From NCBI GenBank assembly GCA_031556725.1, contig JAVBSL010000020.1, forward strand, positions 1-64,000: a stretch of 64,000 bases of DNA, written 5' to 3'. A program made the translations under genes and the position numbers. Shown in pieces: positions 6,787 through 16,364 of this stretch (positions are counted from its first letter, which is position 1; every line of letters starts with the position of its first letter). The notes under the pieces were generated by a model. That model did not search any database. It had not been told where the DNA came from and saw only the letters and a list, made by a program, of their open reading frames with translations. This DNA comes from UBA935 sp031556725 (GTDB lineage Bacteria; Bacillota; Clostridia; Lachnospirales; Lachnospiraceae).

Positions 6787-8412
6787 ATGGTTAAATACGA
6801 AAACAAGATTAAACTGAGGGATAATTCATCCGTTGACGAGGTATCCGAACAGATTACGGAATTTTTGACTGCTGAAAAGATTGATCGTAAATACGTACTG
6901 CGAATAAAATTATCCATTGAGGAGGTCTTGCTTCGTTGGCGCGATAACCATGAAACCGGTGAATGCAAGATAATTCTTAATAAGAAAAGGGGAAGCATTG
7001 ATCTTGCACTTACAATGCATGGTATTTGCTGTGACCCTTTTGACGGCAAGACCGATGATGCTTTGGATAGTGAAAATCTTGGCAGAAATATGATGGCAAA
7101 CCTGGGCGTTGATTTTAAATTTTATTATTGGCGTGGTTCTAACTGTGTATCGCTGACAATCAAAAGGAAGCGGAATACATTGTTGGAAATGGCAGCTGCA
7201 ATCAGTGCTGCCGCTGTGTTAGGTGTATTATTAAAGAATATTTCACCACAAACCGGACAAATAGTGAATGACTATGTTCTTGTTCCGCTATTTGACAGCT
7301 TTTTAGGCTTCCTGGGGGCCGCCATCGGTCCGTTTATGTTTTTGGCTGTTGTGTGCGGATTAACCAGTGTTGGCAATGCTGCGGCATTAGGTAAAATCGG
7401 CAAAGTACTTTTTACGCGCTACTTGTGTATGGGTGTATTGGCATCAGTTGTTACCGGTTTTGTAATGCTCCCGTTTATTGAGTGTACATCGACTGCGGGC
7501 ACAGCAGAAAACACTGGGCAATTTGCGGATTTGGTCAGGCTTGTGTTAGATATTGTGCCATCAAACTTTGTGGATGCTTTTTTAAGCGGAAACGCATTGC
7601 AAATTATATTTATAGCTATGGTGATGGGTGTTTCGCTTGTTGCGCTACGCCCTGCAAGTAATGGTTTAATTAGTATTATTGAAATACTTAATGAAGTATT
7701 TGGGGTTATACTCAAGTTTATTACCGGTCTGTTGCCATTATTTATATTTGTGAACATATTAAAGCTTATACTTTCCGATACAATCCATATGTTCGGGCGC
7801 GTATGGTGGATTTATACGATGCTTTTTGCAGTCATTACCGTTTTGACTATTATTCAAGTGTTTACAATACTTCTGAGGGAAAAGGTATCCCCTGTTATCG
7901 TTTTAAGAAAAATAGCTCCTACTTTTTTATTGAGCTTAGTGACGGCATCTAGCACTTCATCCTTTCAAACTAATCTTGAGTGTTGTGAAAAAGAACTGGG
8001 AATAGATGAAAAGCTGGTAAAAATCGGAGTTCCGTTGGGGATGGTGCTATATAAACCCGCATCGAACATTAACCTTTGTATACTTGCTGTTTTCTTTGCC
8101 GAATTGTATGGTGTACCTTTAACAATCCCAATTTTTTTGATGATACTGTTATTTTCTTTCGTTTTGTCGGTGGCGGTTCCGCCTGTGGCAGGCGGAGCAA
8201 TTGCCTGCTATACACTTTTGTTTGCACAATTTGGTATACCGTTGGAAGCGTTGATGCTGGCCGCCACACTTGAGGTGATATCTGATTTTATATTGACGGC
8301 TTTCAACATCGCATTCTTACAAATGGAAGTGCTGCATTCATCCAGGGATATGCAATTATTAAATACAACCGTGCTGAAATCAGTCAATAGTGATGCTTCT
8401 ATGAATAAATAA
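6787..8412 (+). CDS. Histidine-kinase-like ATPase domain fused to a sodium/dicarboxylate (SDF) symporter
   Basis: 541 residues in two parts. Residues 1-125 look like a GHKL ATPase of the anti-sigma/RsbW type: N-box SIEEVLLRWRDN (43-54), a loop GICCDPFDG (79-87) and LGRNMMANLG (98-107). Residues 132-530 are a full SDF/Glt transporter with about eight helices, the HP1 serine run STSSFQTN and the HP2 segment PPVAGGAIAC. The TM7 NMDGT motif is replaced by YKPASN. In TM8 the aspartate, threonine and asparagine remain (SDFILTAFN), but the arginine that binds acidic side chains is leucine, so the substrate is probably not glutamate or aspartate. The ATPase part may gate or sense; there is no DHp or receiver domain. 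RBS AAAAGGGA; own promoter; no operon partner. Confidence 0.85.
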   Translation: MVKYENKIKLRDNSSVDEVSEQITEFLTAEKIDRKYVLRIKLSIEEVLLRWRDNHETGECKIILNKKRGSIDLALTMHGICCDPFDGKTDDALDSENLGRNMMANLGVDFKFYYWRGSNCVSLTIKRKRNTLLEMAAAISAAAVLGVLLKNISPQTGQIVNDYVLVPLFDSFLGFLGAAIGPFMFLAVVCGLTSVGNAAALGKIGKVLFTRYLCMGVLASVVTGFVMLPFIECTSTAGTAENTGQFADLVRLVLDIVPSNFVDAFLSGNALQIIFIAMVMGVSLVALRPASNGLISIIEILNEVFGVILKFITGLLPLFIFVNILKLILSDTIHMFGRVWWIYTMLFAVITVLTIIQVFTILLREKVSPVIVLRKIAPTFLLSLVTASSTSSFQTNLECCEKELGIDEKLVKIGVPLGMVLYKPASNINLCILAVFFAELYGVPLTIPIFLMILLFSFVLSVAVPPVAGGAIACYTLLFAQFGIPLEALMLAATLEVISDFILTAFNIAFLQMEVLHSSRDMQLLNTTVLKSVNSDASMNK

Positions 8413-8474
8413 TAAATGCTGCAAATGAGGATATGGGGTGTTTTATGTGGGATAATAAGTAAAAAAATCAAAAG

Positions 8475-10091
8475 TTATCTTAATTGTTCTCCGTTTGTTC
8501 CGAACATCAAATCTACCATATATTCCATATCGTCCCGCAGGGGCATTTCACCAAAGGTCGTGTTCTTATCAAAAATGATAGTCGAGGCGCTCTGCGGGTC
8601 ATATTTTCCCCATTCCACGTTAGAAGCAGTTGCAGCTTGATTAGGATTTCCGAATTTGATAAAGCTTACCCAACGGTTGAACATCTCATCTGAGACGGCC
8701 TGCTGTTCGGCAGTAGCATCAGCCGGCAGATTGCCGAAAGCATAGACAATCTCAAAACTGTGGGCGGCGGCCATATTGGCGTCTTTATCAGCCTGTGTGG
8801 CATAGTTAAACTGATAGGCATACACATCCATTCCGCTCTCAGCCATGGCGTCGCCGAAGGGCTTCATAACGGCGGCGAACATACCATGCATCAAGATGTT
8901 ACGGGCACGCTGATAGGCGGGAATTTCTTCGGTGGAAGGGAAGTGTTCCAAAAGAATCTGTGCAGCATCATAGCCGTACATCTTGGTTGCCAGCATTTCG
9001 TATTTTTCCTGAGTTGTCTTTTCCGGTATAAACAAGGCTCCTTCGTTTTGATTATATCCCCACAACAAGCGGACTTTGTTGTACTGACCGTTCCGGAGAG
9101 CCGCGTAGGGGTCTTTGGGCAGGGCATAACCATCGAAAACAGCGGTCAGCATATAAGTGGGCATGGAAGTAAAATCGATAGACAATGGAGTAAGCTGAAC
9201 CATATCCCCATATTTGACCATACGCATTTTGGCAAGGCCTTCCGCGTTATCTTCGGCATTAAAAGCGAACAGCATCTGCTGACCGATTTCTATGGAGCGT
9301 TCCAGATTGCCGCGCATATATTGATTATTTCCCGGAACTCCAAGCATGCTGCCGCTCTCCATGATGGCGCCCTGAAACAGGCCTTCGGTCAGGGGACTTA
9401 AGATCATTCCGGAAACAGCATAGGCTCCGGCGGATTCACCGCCGATGGTAACCTGATTGGGGTCACCGCCAAAGGCGGAAATATTCTTCTGTACCCATTC
9501 CAATGCTTTCACCTGATCAAGCAAGCCCCAGTTTCCGGTGGTGCCATATTGATTATAGGTCTCCTGGGTGGCAAGATAACCCAGGGCATTTATGCGATAA
9601 TTGATGGTAACAACAACAATGCCCTCATTCGCATATGCAGTACCGTCATAGTCCGGTTCGGCACCGGAACCGCCTGCGAAGCCGCCGCCATGAATCCAGA
9701 CGTAGACGGGGAGTTTTTCATTTTCACCGGCTGCCGGAGTCCATATGTTCAGGTTCAGGCTGTTTTCTGACATGGTTGGTGAGGGTACATCTGCCCGCAA
9801 ACGAACCTGTGGCATAATGGTACCATATTCACGGCAGTCAAGGGTTTCGGTCCATGGTGCAATTTCCTGGGGCGGTGCAAAACGCTCGGCGGTAGCATAA
9901 GGAATCCCCTTGTAGCTGGCGAGGGTACCTGTTTTAAGACCAAGTACAGAACCGCTAGGGGTATCTAATGTAACTTCGGTGCTGTCTTGTGCAGTACTGC
10001 CTTTCATGGTTGATGCTTCTGCTTGTGCACACGCGGAAAGCAGCCCTAAACACATTGCGAAAGATATCACTATGGTTAAAATCTTTTTCAT
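8475..10091 (-). CDS. Type-B carboxylesterase lipoprotein
   Basis: 538 residues from the start at 10091, chosen because AGGAG lies just before it and a signal peptide with lipobox LLSAC (C21) begins there. Alpha/beta-hydrolase marks: oxyanion loop HGGGF (134-138), nucleophile S220 in GGESAGA, a glutamate in NQNEGALF and a histidine in AAHSFEIVY. Length and motifs match para-nitrobenzyl esterase/cholinesterase-type enzymes, anchored on the outer face of the membrane. It likely cleaves ester bonds of small molecules; the substrate is unknown. It is divergent from the LytTR two-component system at 10326, which may regulate it. Several other lipoprotein hydrolases lie in this window. Confidence 0.92.
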   Translation of the reverse strand: MKKILTIVISFAMCLGLLSACAQAEASTMKGSTAQDSTEVTLDTPSGSVLGLKTGTLASYKGIPYATAERFAPPQEIAPWTETLDCREYGTIMPQVRLRADVPSPTMSENSLNLNIWTPAAGENEKLPVYVWIHGGGFAGGSGAEPDYDGTAYANEGIVVVTINYRINALGYLATQETYNQYGTTGNWGLLDQVKALEWVQKNISAFGGDPNQVTIGGESAGAYAVSGMILSPLTEGLFQGAIMESGSMLGVPGNNQYMRGNLERSIEIGQQMLFAFNAEDNAEGLAKMRMVKYGDMVQLTPLSIDFTSMPTYMLTAVFDGYALPKDPYAALRNGQYNKVRLLWGYNQNEGALFIPEKTTQEKYEMLATKMYGYDAAQILLEHFPSTEEIPAYQRARNILMHGMFAAVMKPFGDAMAESGMDVYAYQFNYATQADKDANMAAAHSFEIVYAFGNLPADATAEQQAVSDEMFNRWVSFIKFGNPNQAATASNVEWGKYDPQSASTIIFDKNTTFGEMPLRDDMEYMVDLMFGTNGEQLR

Positions 10092-10275
10092 AAATCTCTC
10101 CTTAATCTTCAGTTTTTTGTAAATACAAAACAATTATACCATCTTAAAATGGCGGTTTCTACCAACTACAACTGCGTATTATGTCGCAAAAGCTGCATTT
10201 TGTGCTATCTGTGCCGAGGGTGCTTTACATTATGAATCAACCCCTTATAATGTAGGAAAGAACTGCAAAAAGAGA

Positions 10276-10305
10276 TTGAATAAGCCCCTGCTCTTTTAGT
10301 ATAAT
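10276..10305 (+). promoter_or_regulatory. Predicted promoter of the LytTR two-component operon
   Basis: TTGAAT (10276-10281), 18-bp spacer, TATAAT (10300-10305), 21 bp before the start codon at 10326. Confidence 0.6.
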
Positions 10306-10325
10306 AATGTGAGGTGGGAGATGGA

Positions 10326-11045
10326 ATGACAAAAATAATTTTATGTGATGATAATTCTCATGAACTTAAAAATATATCTGCCCAGGTAGCGGCGTTTTAC
10401 GGTGATGACGCTTGTGAGATAAACTGCTTTGATAACCCCATGGAAGCACTGGCGTATTGTGATAGCGAACAAGTGGATATAGCTATTTTGGATATCGTTA
10501 TGCCCGAAATGACAGGAATCGAGCTGGCTCAAATTCTCCGGTCAAGAGGTCTCGATGGTCATTTGGTGTTTCTTACCACCAGTAATGAGTTTGCCAGTGA
10601 GGCATTCGAGGTGGAAGCAACATCATATCTGCTCAAGCCGGTAAATGAAAGCAAGCTGGCGGCAGTTTTGAAAAAAATAGAAAAGGCCAGACAGCAATAT
10701 GATCATGAAAAATTTACAATCTTCAGCCGCAGCGCGGTGCGGCTGATTCCCGTAAGAGAATTGATGTATACCGAAATTATAAGACACAAGCTGTATTTTT
10801 ATTTGGCTGACGGTGAGGTTGTAGAGTTGTATGCTACCATGCGTGAGTACGCGGAACAGCTTTTGCAATTTGAGTGCATTGTACAATGTCACACCAGTTT
10901 TTTGGTGAATATGAACTTTATCAAAAGTGTGGAAAGTACACGGCTATTAATGAAAAATGATACTGCCATACCCATTTCACGAAGCTTCACAGATACCCGT
11001 GATATATGCTTAAAATGGCTGTTTGGAAGGAGGCGCGGCAAATGA
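10326..11045 (+). CDS. LytTR-family response regulator
   Basis: 239 residues. The receiver domain spans 1-125, with acidic residues in LCDDN and the phosphorylated aspartate D56 in AILDIVMPEM. A LytTR DNA-binding domain follows (about 140-238), recognisable from YTEIIRHKLYFYLADG and CHTSFLVNMNFI. Start at 10326 fits the ribosome site GAGGTGGGAG; a GTG at 10314 lies inside that site. The stop overlaps the kinase start (ATGA at 11042-11045), so the two are translationally coupled. Such AgrA/LytR-like regulators control envelope or peptide-responsive genes. Possible targets nearby are the divergent esterase and its own operon. Confidence 0.92.
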   Translation: MTKIILCDDNSHELKNISAQVAAFYGDDACEINCFDNPMEALAYCDSEQVDIAILDIVMPEMTGIELAQILRSRGLDGHLVFLTTSNEFASEAFEVEATSYLLKPVNESKLAAVLKKIEKARQQYDHEKFTIFSRSAVRLIPVRELMYTEIIRHKLYFYLADGEVVELYATMREYAEQLLQFECIVQCHTSFLVNMNFIKSVESTRLLMKNDTAIPISRSFTDTRDICLKWLFGRRRGK

Positions 11046-12346
11046 CCGAGGGATATTATTATGTTATTACGCTGGCTTCCGCCGCAGTTAATGTATTTGT
11101 ATTGCTTTCCTGTTTTGAACTTAAAAAGACGATGAGGTATTCGATCATTTGGTATGCGGTTCAGACGTTTTTAACAGCTCTGCTGATGGGTGCTTTGAGA
11201 ACCGCCGGGATACCGGCCTTCCACGTTTTCGCGGAGCGGATTCCCTTACAAAACCTGCTGTATTTAATCCCCATGTTTCTGCTTACAAAAGGTTCAACGA
11301 TGGGGCGGTTATATGTGTTTTTCGCTAAGCTGAATATGGTATATCTGATGATCATATTTGCCAGTTTTACAGCGCGTTTGTTTTTCATGTTTGAAAGCGT
11401 TGGATACCTTGTTGTACTGACAGTATTGTCATTGGTCTTATTTGCGTCATTTTGTCTGTTTTTGGGACGGCACGGGAAAAAACTGTTTGGTACGCTGATT
11501 GGCTACATTCGTGAGCCGGTATGGATTTTTTTTGTTGTCAGTGTAACAGTCTCGTTTTTTGTGCTTCGGGGTATGTATTTCACGAATCTGCCGATTGCGC
11601 CCAAAGAGATTCCCATAACGATGTTTTCAGTATTTCTGCCTTGTTTCATTTTATCGGGACTGATCGGCATCACGGTGTGTATTGTCATTGCCCGGAACCG
11701 TTTGATCGCCCAGTCTGAATTGAACTTGGCTCGCAGTGTATTGACATCAGGCCGAGACTACTACCAGAAGTTGAATGAGCTGACGGACAGGCTGCGGATC
11801 CAGCGGCACGACAGTAAATACCACATTTCAACTATTGCCAAGCTGGCTGAGAAGGGAGATTTGGACGCATTACGAGAGTATTTACAGACGGTGGATTCTT
11901 ATTATACCGAGCCGCAGCTCCCGATGGAATGCGGCAGCACAGTCATCAACGCGTTTATAGACAGTTTTGCCGGGCGGTGTGCCGCAGCACCCACGCAGTT
12001 TTCTGCCAAAATCAACTTACCGAAGGATATCGGCATTGATGACTATGAGCTGTGCATTATATTGGGGAATTTATTGGAGAATGCCATTTATGCAACAAGC
12101 AAGCTGGCTGAGCCGGAGCGGTATATTGATCTGATTATCAAACCCAATGGCATCCAGCTGGGGCTGGTGGTGTCCAACAGTTTCGATGGGGTAGTGGTTC
12201 AAAAAGACGGTGAACTGGTTAGCACCAAATCCGATGGCGGTGTTGGCATCTCCAGTATAAAGGCTGTAGCCCATCGTCACAACGGCAGCTATACACCGAT
12301 GATAGAGGGCAGAAAGTTTGCAGCATATGTTGTTATGGAGATGTGA
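11042..12346 (+). CDS. GHKL/AgrC-type sensor histidine kinase
   Basis: 434 residues: about six membrane helices (5-215) with little outside loop, then a short DHp segment with H256 in QRHDSKYH and a GHKL ATPase domain (about 325-434) with the N-box LLENAIYA and GVGISS. This is the AgrC/CitA-like layout that partners LytTR regulators. The start with AAGGAGG upstream is 11042, overlapping the regulator stop by 4 bp. The signal is probably a small molecule or peptide sensed in the membrane. The next gene, also a kinase, starts 30 bp later, so the two systems may be co-transcribed. Confidence 0.9.
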   Translation: MTEGYYYVITLASAAVNVFVLLSCFELKKTMRYSIIWYAVQTFLTALLMGALRTAGIPAFHVFAERIPLQNLLYLIPMFLLTKGSTMGRLYVFFAKLNMVYLMIIFASFTARLFFMFESVGYLVVLTVLSLVLFASFCLFLGRHGKKLFGTLIGYIREPVWIFFVVSVTVSFFVLRGMYFTNLPIAPKEIPITMFSVFLPCFILSGLIGITVCIVIARNRLIAQSELNLARSVLTSGRDYYQKLNELTDRLRIQRHDSKYHISTIAKLAEKGDLDALREYLQTVDSYYTEPQLPMECGSTVINAFIDSFAGRCAAAPTQFSAKINLPKDIGIDDYELCIILGNLLENAIYATSKLAEPERYIDLIIKPNGIQLGLVVSNSFDGVVVQKDGELVSTKSDGGVGISSIKAVAHRHNGSYTPMIEGRKFAAYVVMEM

Positions 12347-12376
12347 CCTGACAAGGACAAGGAAGGAGGATGGTCA

Positions 12377-13797
12377 ATGAGACGTTTTATTTTAACAATT
12401 ATTTCACTTCTCACGATATTTGGTACGGCATTCTGCTTTGTTTCAATACCCAACGACCGGATACCGCTGTCATTCAGATATGCACTGCTGACAATTATTT
12501 TGGGAATCATCCTGGCCATGTCGTTATATCATTTTTACCTGTACGCATTCACATCAAAAGAGCCGGCATATCTGATTTACAGCATTTTTACATTGCTGGT
12601 AACTGTGCGGTTCGCAACAGTTTCCGGCGGATTTGTGGAAATTGTTTTGCCGGAATATACCACATCCATCAATCATTTGTCGGAAGTCCTGCTGGTGGTA
12701 CTGACTATTTTGGGAATATGGTTTTCCCATGAAACCTTGCGGATTAAATGGGGGGATTACCGACACGTATCATATATATCGTCACCCTCGGGCTGCCCCT
12801 TGTGATGGCGGTTGTTACCGGACGAACGGTTGGAACATGGTGGATTATGCTTGCCGTGATTCCGCATATTTTTATTATTGTAAAAGGTTTTCGCAGCAGC
12901 TATTGCCGGGCTAATCCATATATTATGTTTTTTATCTGTGTGGAATGTGTATTTTTTATCTTTCCGTATACCATGCTGATTCCGGCAATGTGGATGCTTT
13001 ATATGCCGATTGTCCCGCTATGGCTGTTATTTACGCTTTCACAGGCAGTTCTTCTGACACAGAGCTACGGGGAAGCGAAACGGCGTGAAAAGGAGCTGAC
13101 CGAGGAAAAAATCCTGCTTGAAAGTCTGAACCGGACGAAGTCCGAGTTTTTTGGTAATATCAGCCATGAGATGAAAACCCCCCTAACCATTATCGTTACG
13201 GATATGGAGCTTGCAGAGCAATTTATCGATGAAGGAAATCTTGAAATGGCCAGGGAACTGCTTCGCGAGGTATGCCAAAAGGCCATGCAGACAGCGGATA
13301 TTGTAAGCGATGCGCTGGCATTCGCAAGAGGGCAGGAAACGTCGAAGGCGATGGAGTGCTTTGACTTCGGAGATGTAATAAAAGCCACTCTTGCGGTATT
13401 TGAGCCCCTTATAAAAAAGCAGGGAAATATACTTGCGCAGGATATAGAAAAATTACCATACCTCAACGGCAACGCAAGTATGCTGGCGGATATGCTGATT
13501 AATCTGCTGTTCAACGCCAATCGCCATACACAGAGCGGCATCATCAGTGTAAAGTGGAAAACAGAAAACAAAAAAGCATGCCTGTCCGTTGGTGATAATG
13601 GTTCGGGGATACCGTCTGAACTGCTGCCCCGGGTATTTGAGCGGGGGGTTACCGACGGAACCGGAACGGGTCTGGGGCTGGCTATTGTAAAAAGGGTTGT
13701 GGAGCTCCACGGTGGAGAGATTTCGATTCAAAGCGAAGTTGGAAAAGGCACCACAGTGACACTCCTGTTTCCGCTATTTACGGAGGAAAACATATGA
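12377..13797 (+). pseudogene. 7TM-type sensor histidine kinase with a frameshift at a G run
   Basis: Two reading frames join into one kinase. The first (from 12377, good RBS AAGGAGG) encodes a signal-like helix and several membrane helices and stays open past the join. The second takes over at the run of six G at 12750-12755 and continues with more membrane helices, a DHp domain (ISHEMKTPL) and an ATPase domain (GDNGSGIP, TGLGLAIV). One added G would restore the frame. Both halves are otherwise intact, so this is a recent mutation, a sequencing error, phase variation or a slippage site. Its stop overlaps the next regulator start by 4 bp. Without the membrane part, translation from the ATG at 12748 could still give a kinase. 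Confidence 0.8.
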
Positions 13798-14468
13798 ACA
13801 GGAAGACAATCTTGCTTGTGGAGGATAATCCCGAAGTTATGCGAAACAACAAAATGGCACTGAAATCACGCGGCGCGGTGGTGTTGTCAGCGTCAACTCT
13901 TGCGGAGGCCCGGATCCTTATAAAAAACAATGTATTTGACGCAGCTGTCCTTGATATCATGCTTCCGGACGGTTCCGGTCTTGACTTGCTGCGTGAAATC
14001 CGTAGGATTTCTGATGTTCCTATTTTATTATTGACCGCCAAAGGTGATTCTCAGGACATCGTGACGGGGCTGTCCCTGGGGGCGGACGATTACCTTGCCA
14101 AGCCGTATTATCTCAATGTATTCACGGCGCGGATCGATTCGCTTTTGCGCCGCGCAGGGAAGGTTGCCGAACGGGTTTTGATCGGTTCCCTGCGCTTTGA
14201 TTTGTTAAGTAACCAGGCTTTTTGGGGAGATAGGGACTTGCTGCTGACCCAGAAGGAGTTTGCATTGTTGCTGTTGCTTGCTCAAAACGAAAAAAAATGT
14301 CTTACGGCAGAGTACCTCTTTGAAAAAGCGTGGGGACAGCCGATGAACGAGGATACCGCTACATTTAAGGTTCGTATTTCAAACCTGAAGAAGAAACTTG
14401 CGGCGGCGACTGGGGATATTCTTATTGAAACTGTTCGTGGTGAGGGATATAGCCTGACAATGCTTTGA
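13794..14468 (+). CDS. OmpR-family response regulator
   Basis: 224 residues: receiver domain (1-120) with acidic VEDN and phosphorylated D54 in AVLDIMLPDG, conserved T in LLTAK and lysine in YLAKPY; winged-helix DNA-binding domain (125-224) ending in ETVRGEGYSL. It overlaps the kinase by 4 bp (ATGA), so it is the partner of the frameshifted kinase at 12377. If that kinase is dead, this regulator may be unpaired or driven by another kinase. The DUF3089 lipoprotein 111 bp downstream is a candidate target. Confidence 0.93.
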   Translation: MNRKTILLVEDNPEVMRNNKMALKSRGAVVLSASTLAEARILIKNNVFDAAVLDIMLPDGSGLDLLREIRRISDVPILLLTAKGDSQDIVTGLSLGADDYLAKPYYLNVFTARIDSLLRRAGKVAERVLIGSLRFDLLSNQAFWGDRDLLLTQKEFALLLLLAQNEKKCLTAEYLFEKAWGQPMNEDTATFKVRISNLKKKLAAATGDILIETVRGEGYSLTML

Positions 14469-14579
14469 TAAATTTTGATGTAAAAGTAATTATTATGTTA
14501 CCTTTGTTCTCTTTTAGTATTCTATTTGGTAAACTGTCGAAAGGGAATTATTTTATAAAATTTAAGGAGGAAATTACTA

Positions 14580-15617
14580 ATGAAAAAAAGATTAATACTC
14601 GTGCTTGCAGCGGTGCTGATGTTTATGTTTACTGCCTGCGGTGCAAAAGCGCAGACGGACAACGGGCTGCCGCCGGTTGAAGGTGACAACATCACAGCCG
14701 CTGATTATGCAGATGAAAACAACTGGGCTTTACTGACACAGAATCCGGATCAGCCCATAGACGTATTTATTTTATATCCGACGATGTATCAGGGAGAGAA
14801 TCCGCTTGCCGGCATTGATGATCAGGTGATGCGTGAACGGGCGGATGATTGGTATGTCAGAAATGGCAGCGCCTTTGAAACAGCGGGTAATGTGTATATG
14901 CCTTATTATCGCCAGCTTAATGCGGTGTGGGCGCTTTCACAGACACCGGAGGAGCGCGACAGATATGCCCTGGGGGTACCTAAGTCAGATGTCCTTGCGG
15001 CATTCCAATACTATCTGGAGCATTATAACAATGGCCGGCCGTTTATTATTGCATCTCATTCACAGGGCTCAGGAATGGCGAAAGAGGTCGTGTTTGATTA
15101 CTTCGTTAAAAATCCCGAAGTTGCGGAACGCATGGTGGCGGCATATATCATCGGGATGAGTGTAACAAAAGAGGATATGGCGAAGAATCCCAACATGAGA
15201 TTTGCCGAAAATGCTGATGACACCGGTGTAATTATATCCTATAATGTCGTGGCACCTGATGCCGAACCTGCCCCAAACGGAGTGATACTTCCCGGTGCTT
15301 TGGCAATCAATCCCATTACATGGACGAGGACGGGAGAAACCGCACCTGCCGATGCCAGCCTTGGTTCCTATATGAAGACGGACAGTGGCATGGAAAAAAT
15401 GATGAACCTTGCTGATGCCACAGTAGTTGAACTTAATAATAATATGGAGGTTGTCATTTGTGCCGCAGCGGATTATTCACAATATGGATTAACCGAAGAA
15501 ATGCAAGTGGTTTTTGGAAAGGGCTCATACCATAATAATGACATCTCATTTTATTACTATGATCTTCGTGAAAATGCCGAAAATAGGGTGGCAAAATATC
15601 TGGAAAGGATGAACTAA
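14580..15617 (+). CDS. DUF3089 alpha/beta-hydrolase-like lipoprotein
   Basis: 345 residues with a signal peptide and lipobox FTAC (C20). The DUF3089 marks are DVFILYPT (61-68), MPYYRQ (107-112) and a nucleophile elbow SHSQGS with S161. The fold is an alpha/beta hydrolase, probably a membrane-anchored esterase or lipase; no substrate is known. RBS AAGGAGG lies 8 bases before the start. It follows the OmpR-type regulator and could be in its regulon. The region behind it is eroded (relic at 15618). Confidence 0.88.
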   Translation: MKKRLILVLAAVLMFMFTACGAKAQTDNGLPPVEGDNITAADYADENNWALLTQNPDQPIDVFILYPTMYQGENPLAGIDDQVMRERADDWYVRNGSAFETAGNVYMPYYRQLNAVWALSQTPEERDRYALGVPKSDVLAAFQYYLEHYNNGRPFIIASHSQGSGMAKEVVFDYFVKNPEVAERMVAAYIIGMSVTKEDMAKNPNMRFAENADDTGVIISYNVVAPDAEPAPNGVILPGALAINPITWTRTGETAPADASLGSYMKTDSGMEKMMNLADATVVELNNNMEVVICAAADYSQYGLTEEMQVVFGKGSYHNNDISFYYYDLRENAENRVAKYLERMN

Positions 15618-15683
15618 ACGCTGGAAACAAGTGTGGCGAAAGAGCTTGGTATTGATATTTCTGATTCTTTATTGATTAAATGA
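15618..15683 (+). pseudogene. C-terminal relic, possibly of an ABC substrate-binding protein
   Basis: Directly after the DUF3089 stop, 21 codons read in frame TLETSVAKELGIDISDSLLIK (given here as 21 letters in two parts: TLETSVAKELG, IDISDSLLIK) and stop. This looks like the end of a TrpX/BMP-type substrate-binding lipoprotein, whose C-terminus often reads A..LGI.IPD.LL. Nothing else of such a gene is present. Too short to be sure. Confidence 0.3.
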
Positions 15684-15696
15684 ATGAGGTGTTTAT

Positions 15697-16347
15697 ATGA
15701 AAACCAGACTTGAGCAAGTTTTAGAAAGATACCTTAATGGCCGTGAAATTGCGGTGTGGGGTACTCCTACGCGCTTGATGCTTCGTGAGTTAAAGTCATA
15801 TAAATTTCATATTGCCGGTACGGTTGATCCCCAAAAGCATTATGTAGTGGCAGTAAACGACGATGATTTGGATGATTTTCTTATGGATGAACAAAGCGAA
15901 TCGTTTCAGTATGTTAATGACTATCTGACCTTTTATGATTTTGGTGGTGAGCTTCCTTTTGAATGGGATTGCTATGGAGCTAAAATCGGCAGGCAGACAT
16001 ATTTCAGTGATGGCATTGTAGAAGCTTGTAAAGAAGGTTATATTAAAAGCATTGGTCATTTCACATCAATAAGCGGTACCGTAAAAATGGCGAATGACCA
16101 TCAACAGAATATGACCTTTCAAAGCGATGATATTTCTGCCTTTTTTACAGAAGCAAATAAAACGTTGTTTGAAAATAAATTTCGTGCTGATCCTAAGTGC
16201 CCGTATCAGGTTAATCAACGATTACTAACAATAGGCAACGATGTTTGGATTGGCGCAAATGCTTTTATTAATTGCTCCAAAGTTACAACTATCGGCGACG
16301 CTCTGGTAAAGTTTTGTTTGCCTGTTGACTCTGTCGTTGGGGAATAG
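15697..16347 (+). pseudogene. CatB-like hexapeptide acetyltransferase, 3'-truncated
   Basis: The N-terminal part begins with a nucleotide-like segment (IAVWGTPTRLMLRELK). Left-handed beta-helix rungs follow: IGRQTYFSDG, IGHFTSISG and IGNDVWIGANAFINCSKV. In the family this is followed by IGDGAVIGAGAVVTKDV and VAGVPAK. Here the text breaks after TTIGD and ends in an unrelated tail at residue 216, so the last coil and the C-terminal helix are lost. An active site in these trimeric enzymes needs neighbouring rungs, so activity is doubtful. The cut lies about 50 bp before the convergent lipoprotein gene, marking a recombination border. Confidence 0.7.
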
Positions 16348-16364
16348 TTTATATACCAGTCTCA

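Noticed and set aside
8760..9401. 213-codon frame on the plus strand
   Set aside because: It is antisense to the carboxylesterase gene, which has full motifs; no RBS and no recognisable protein.
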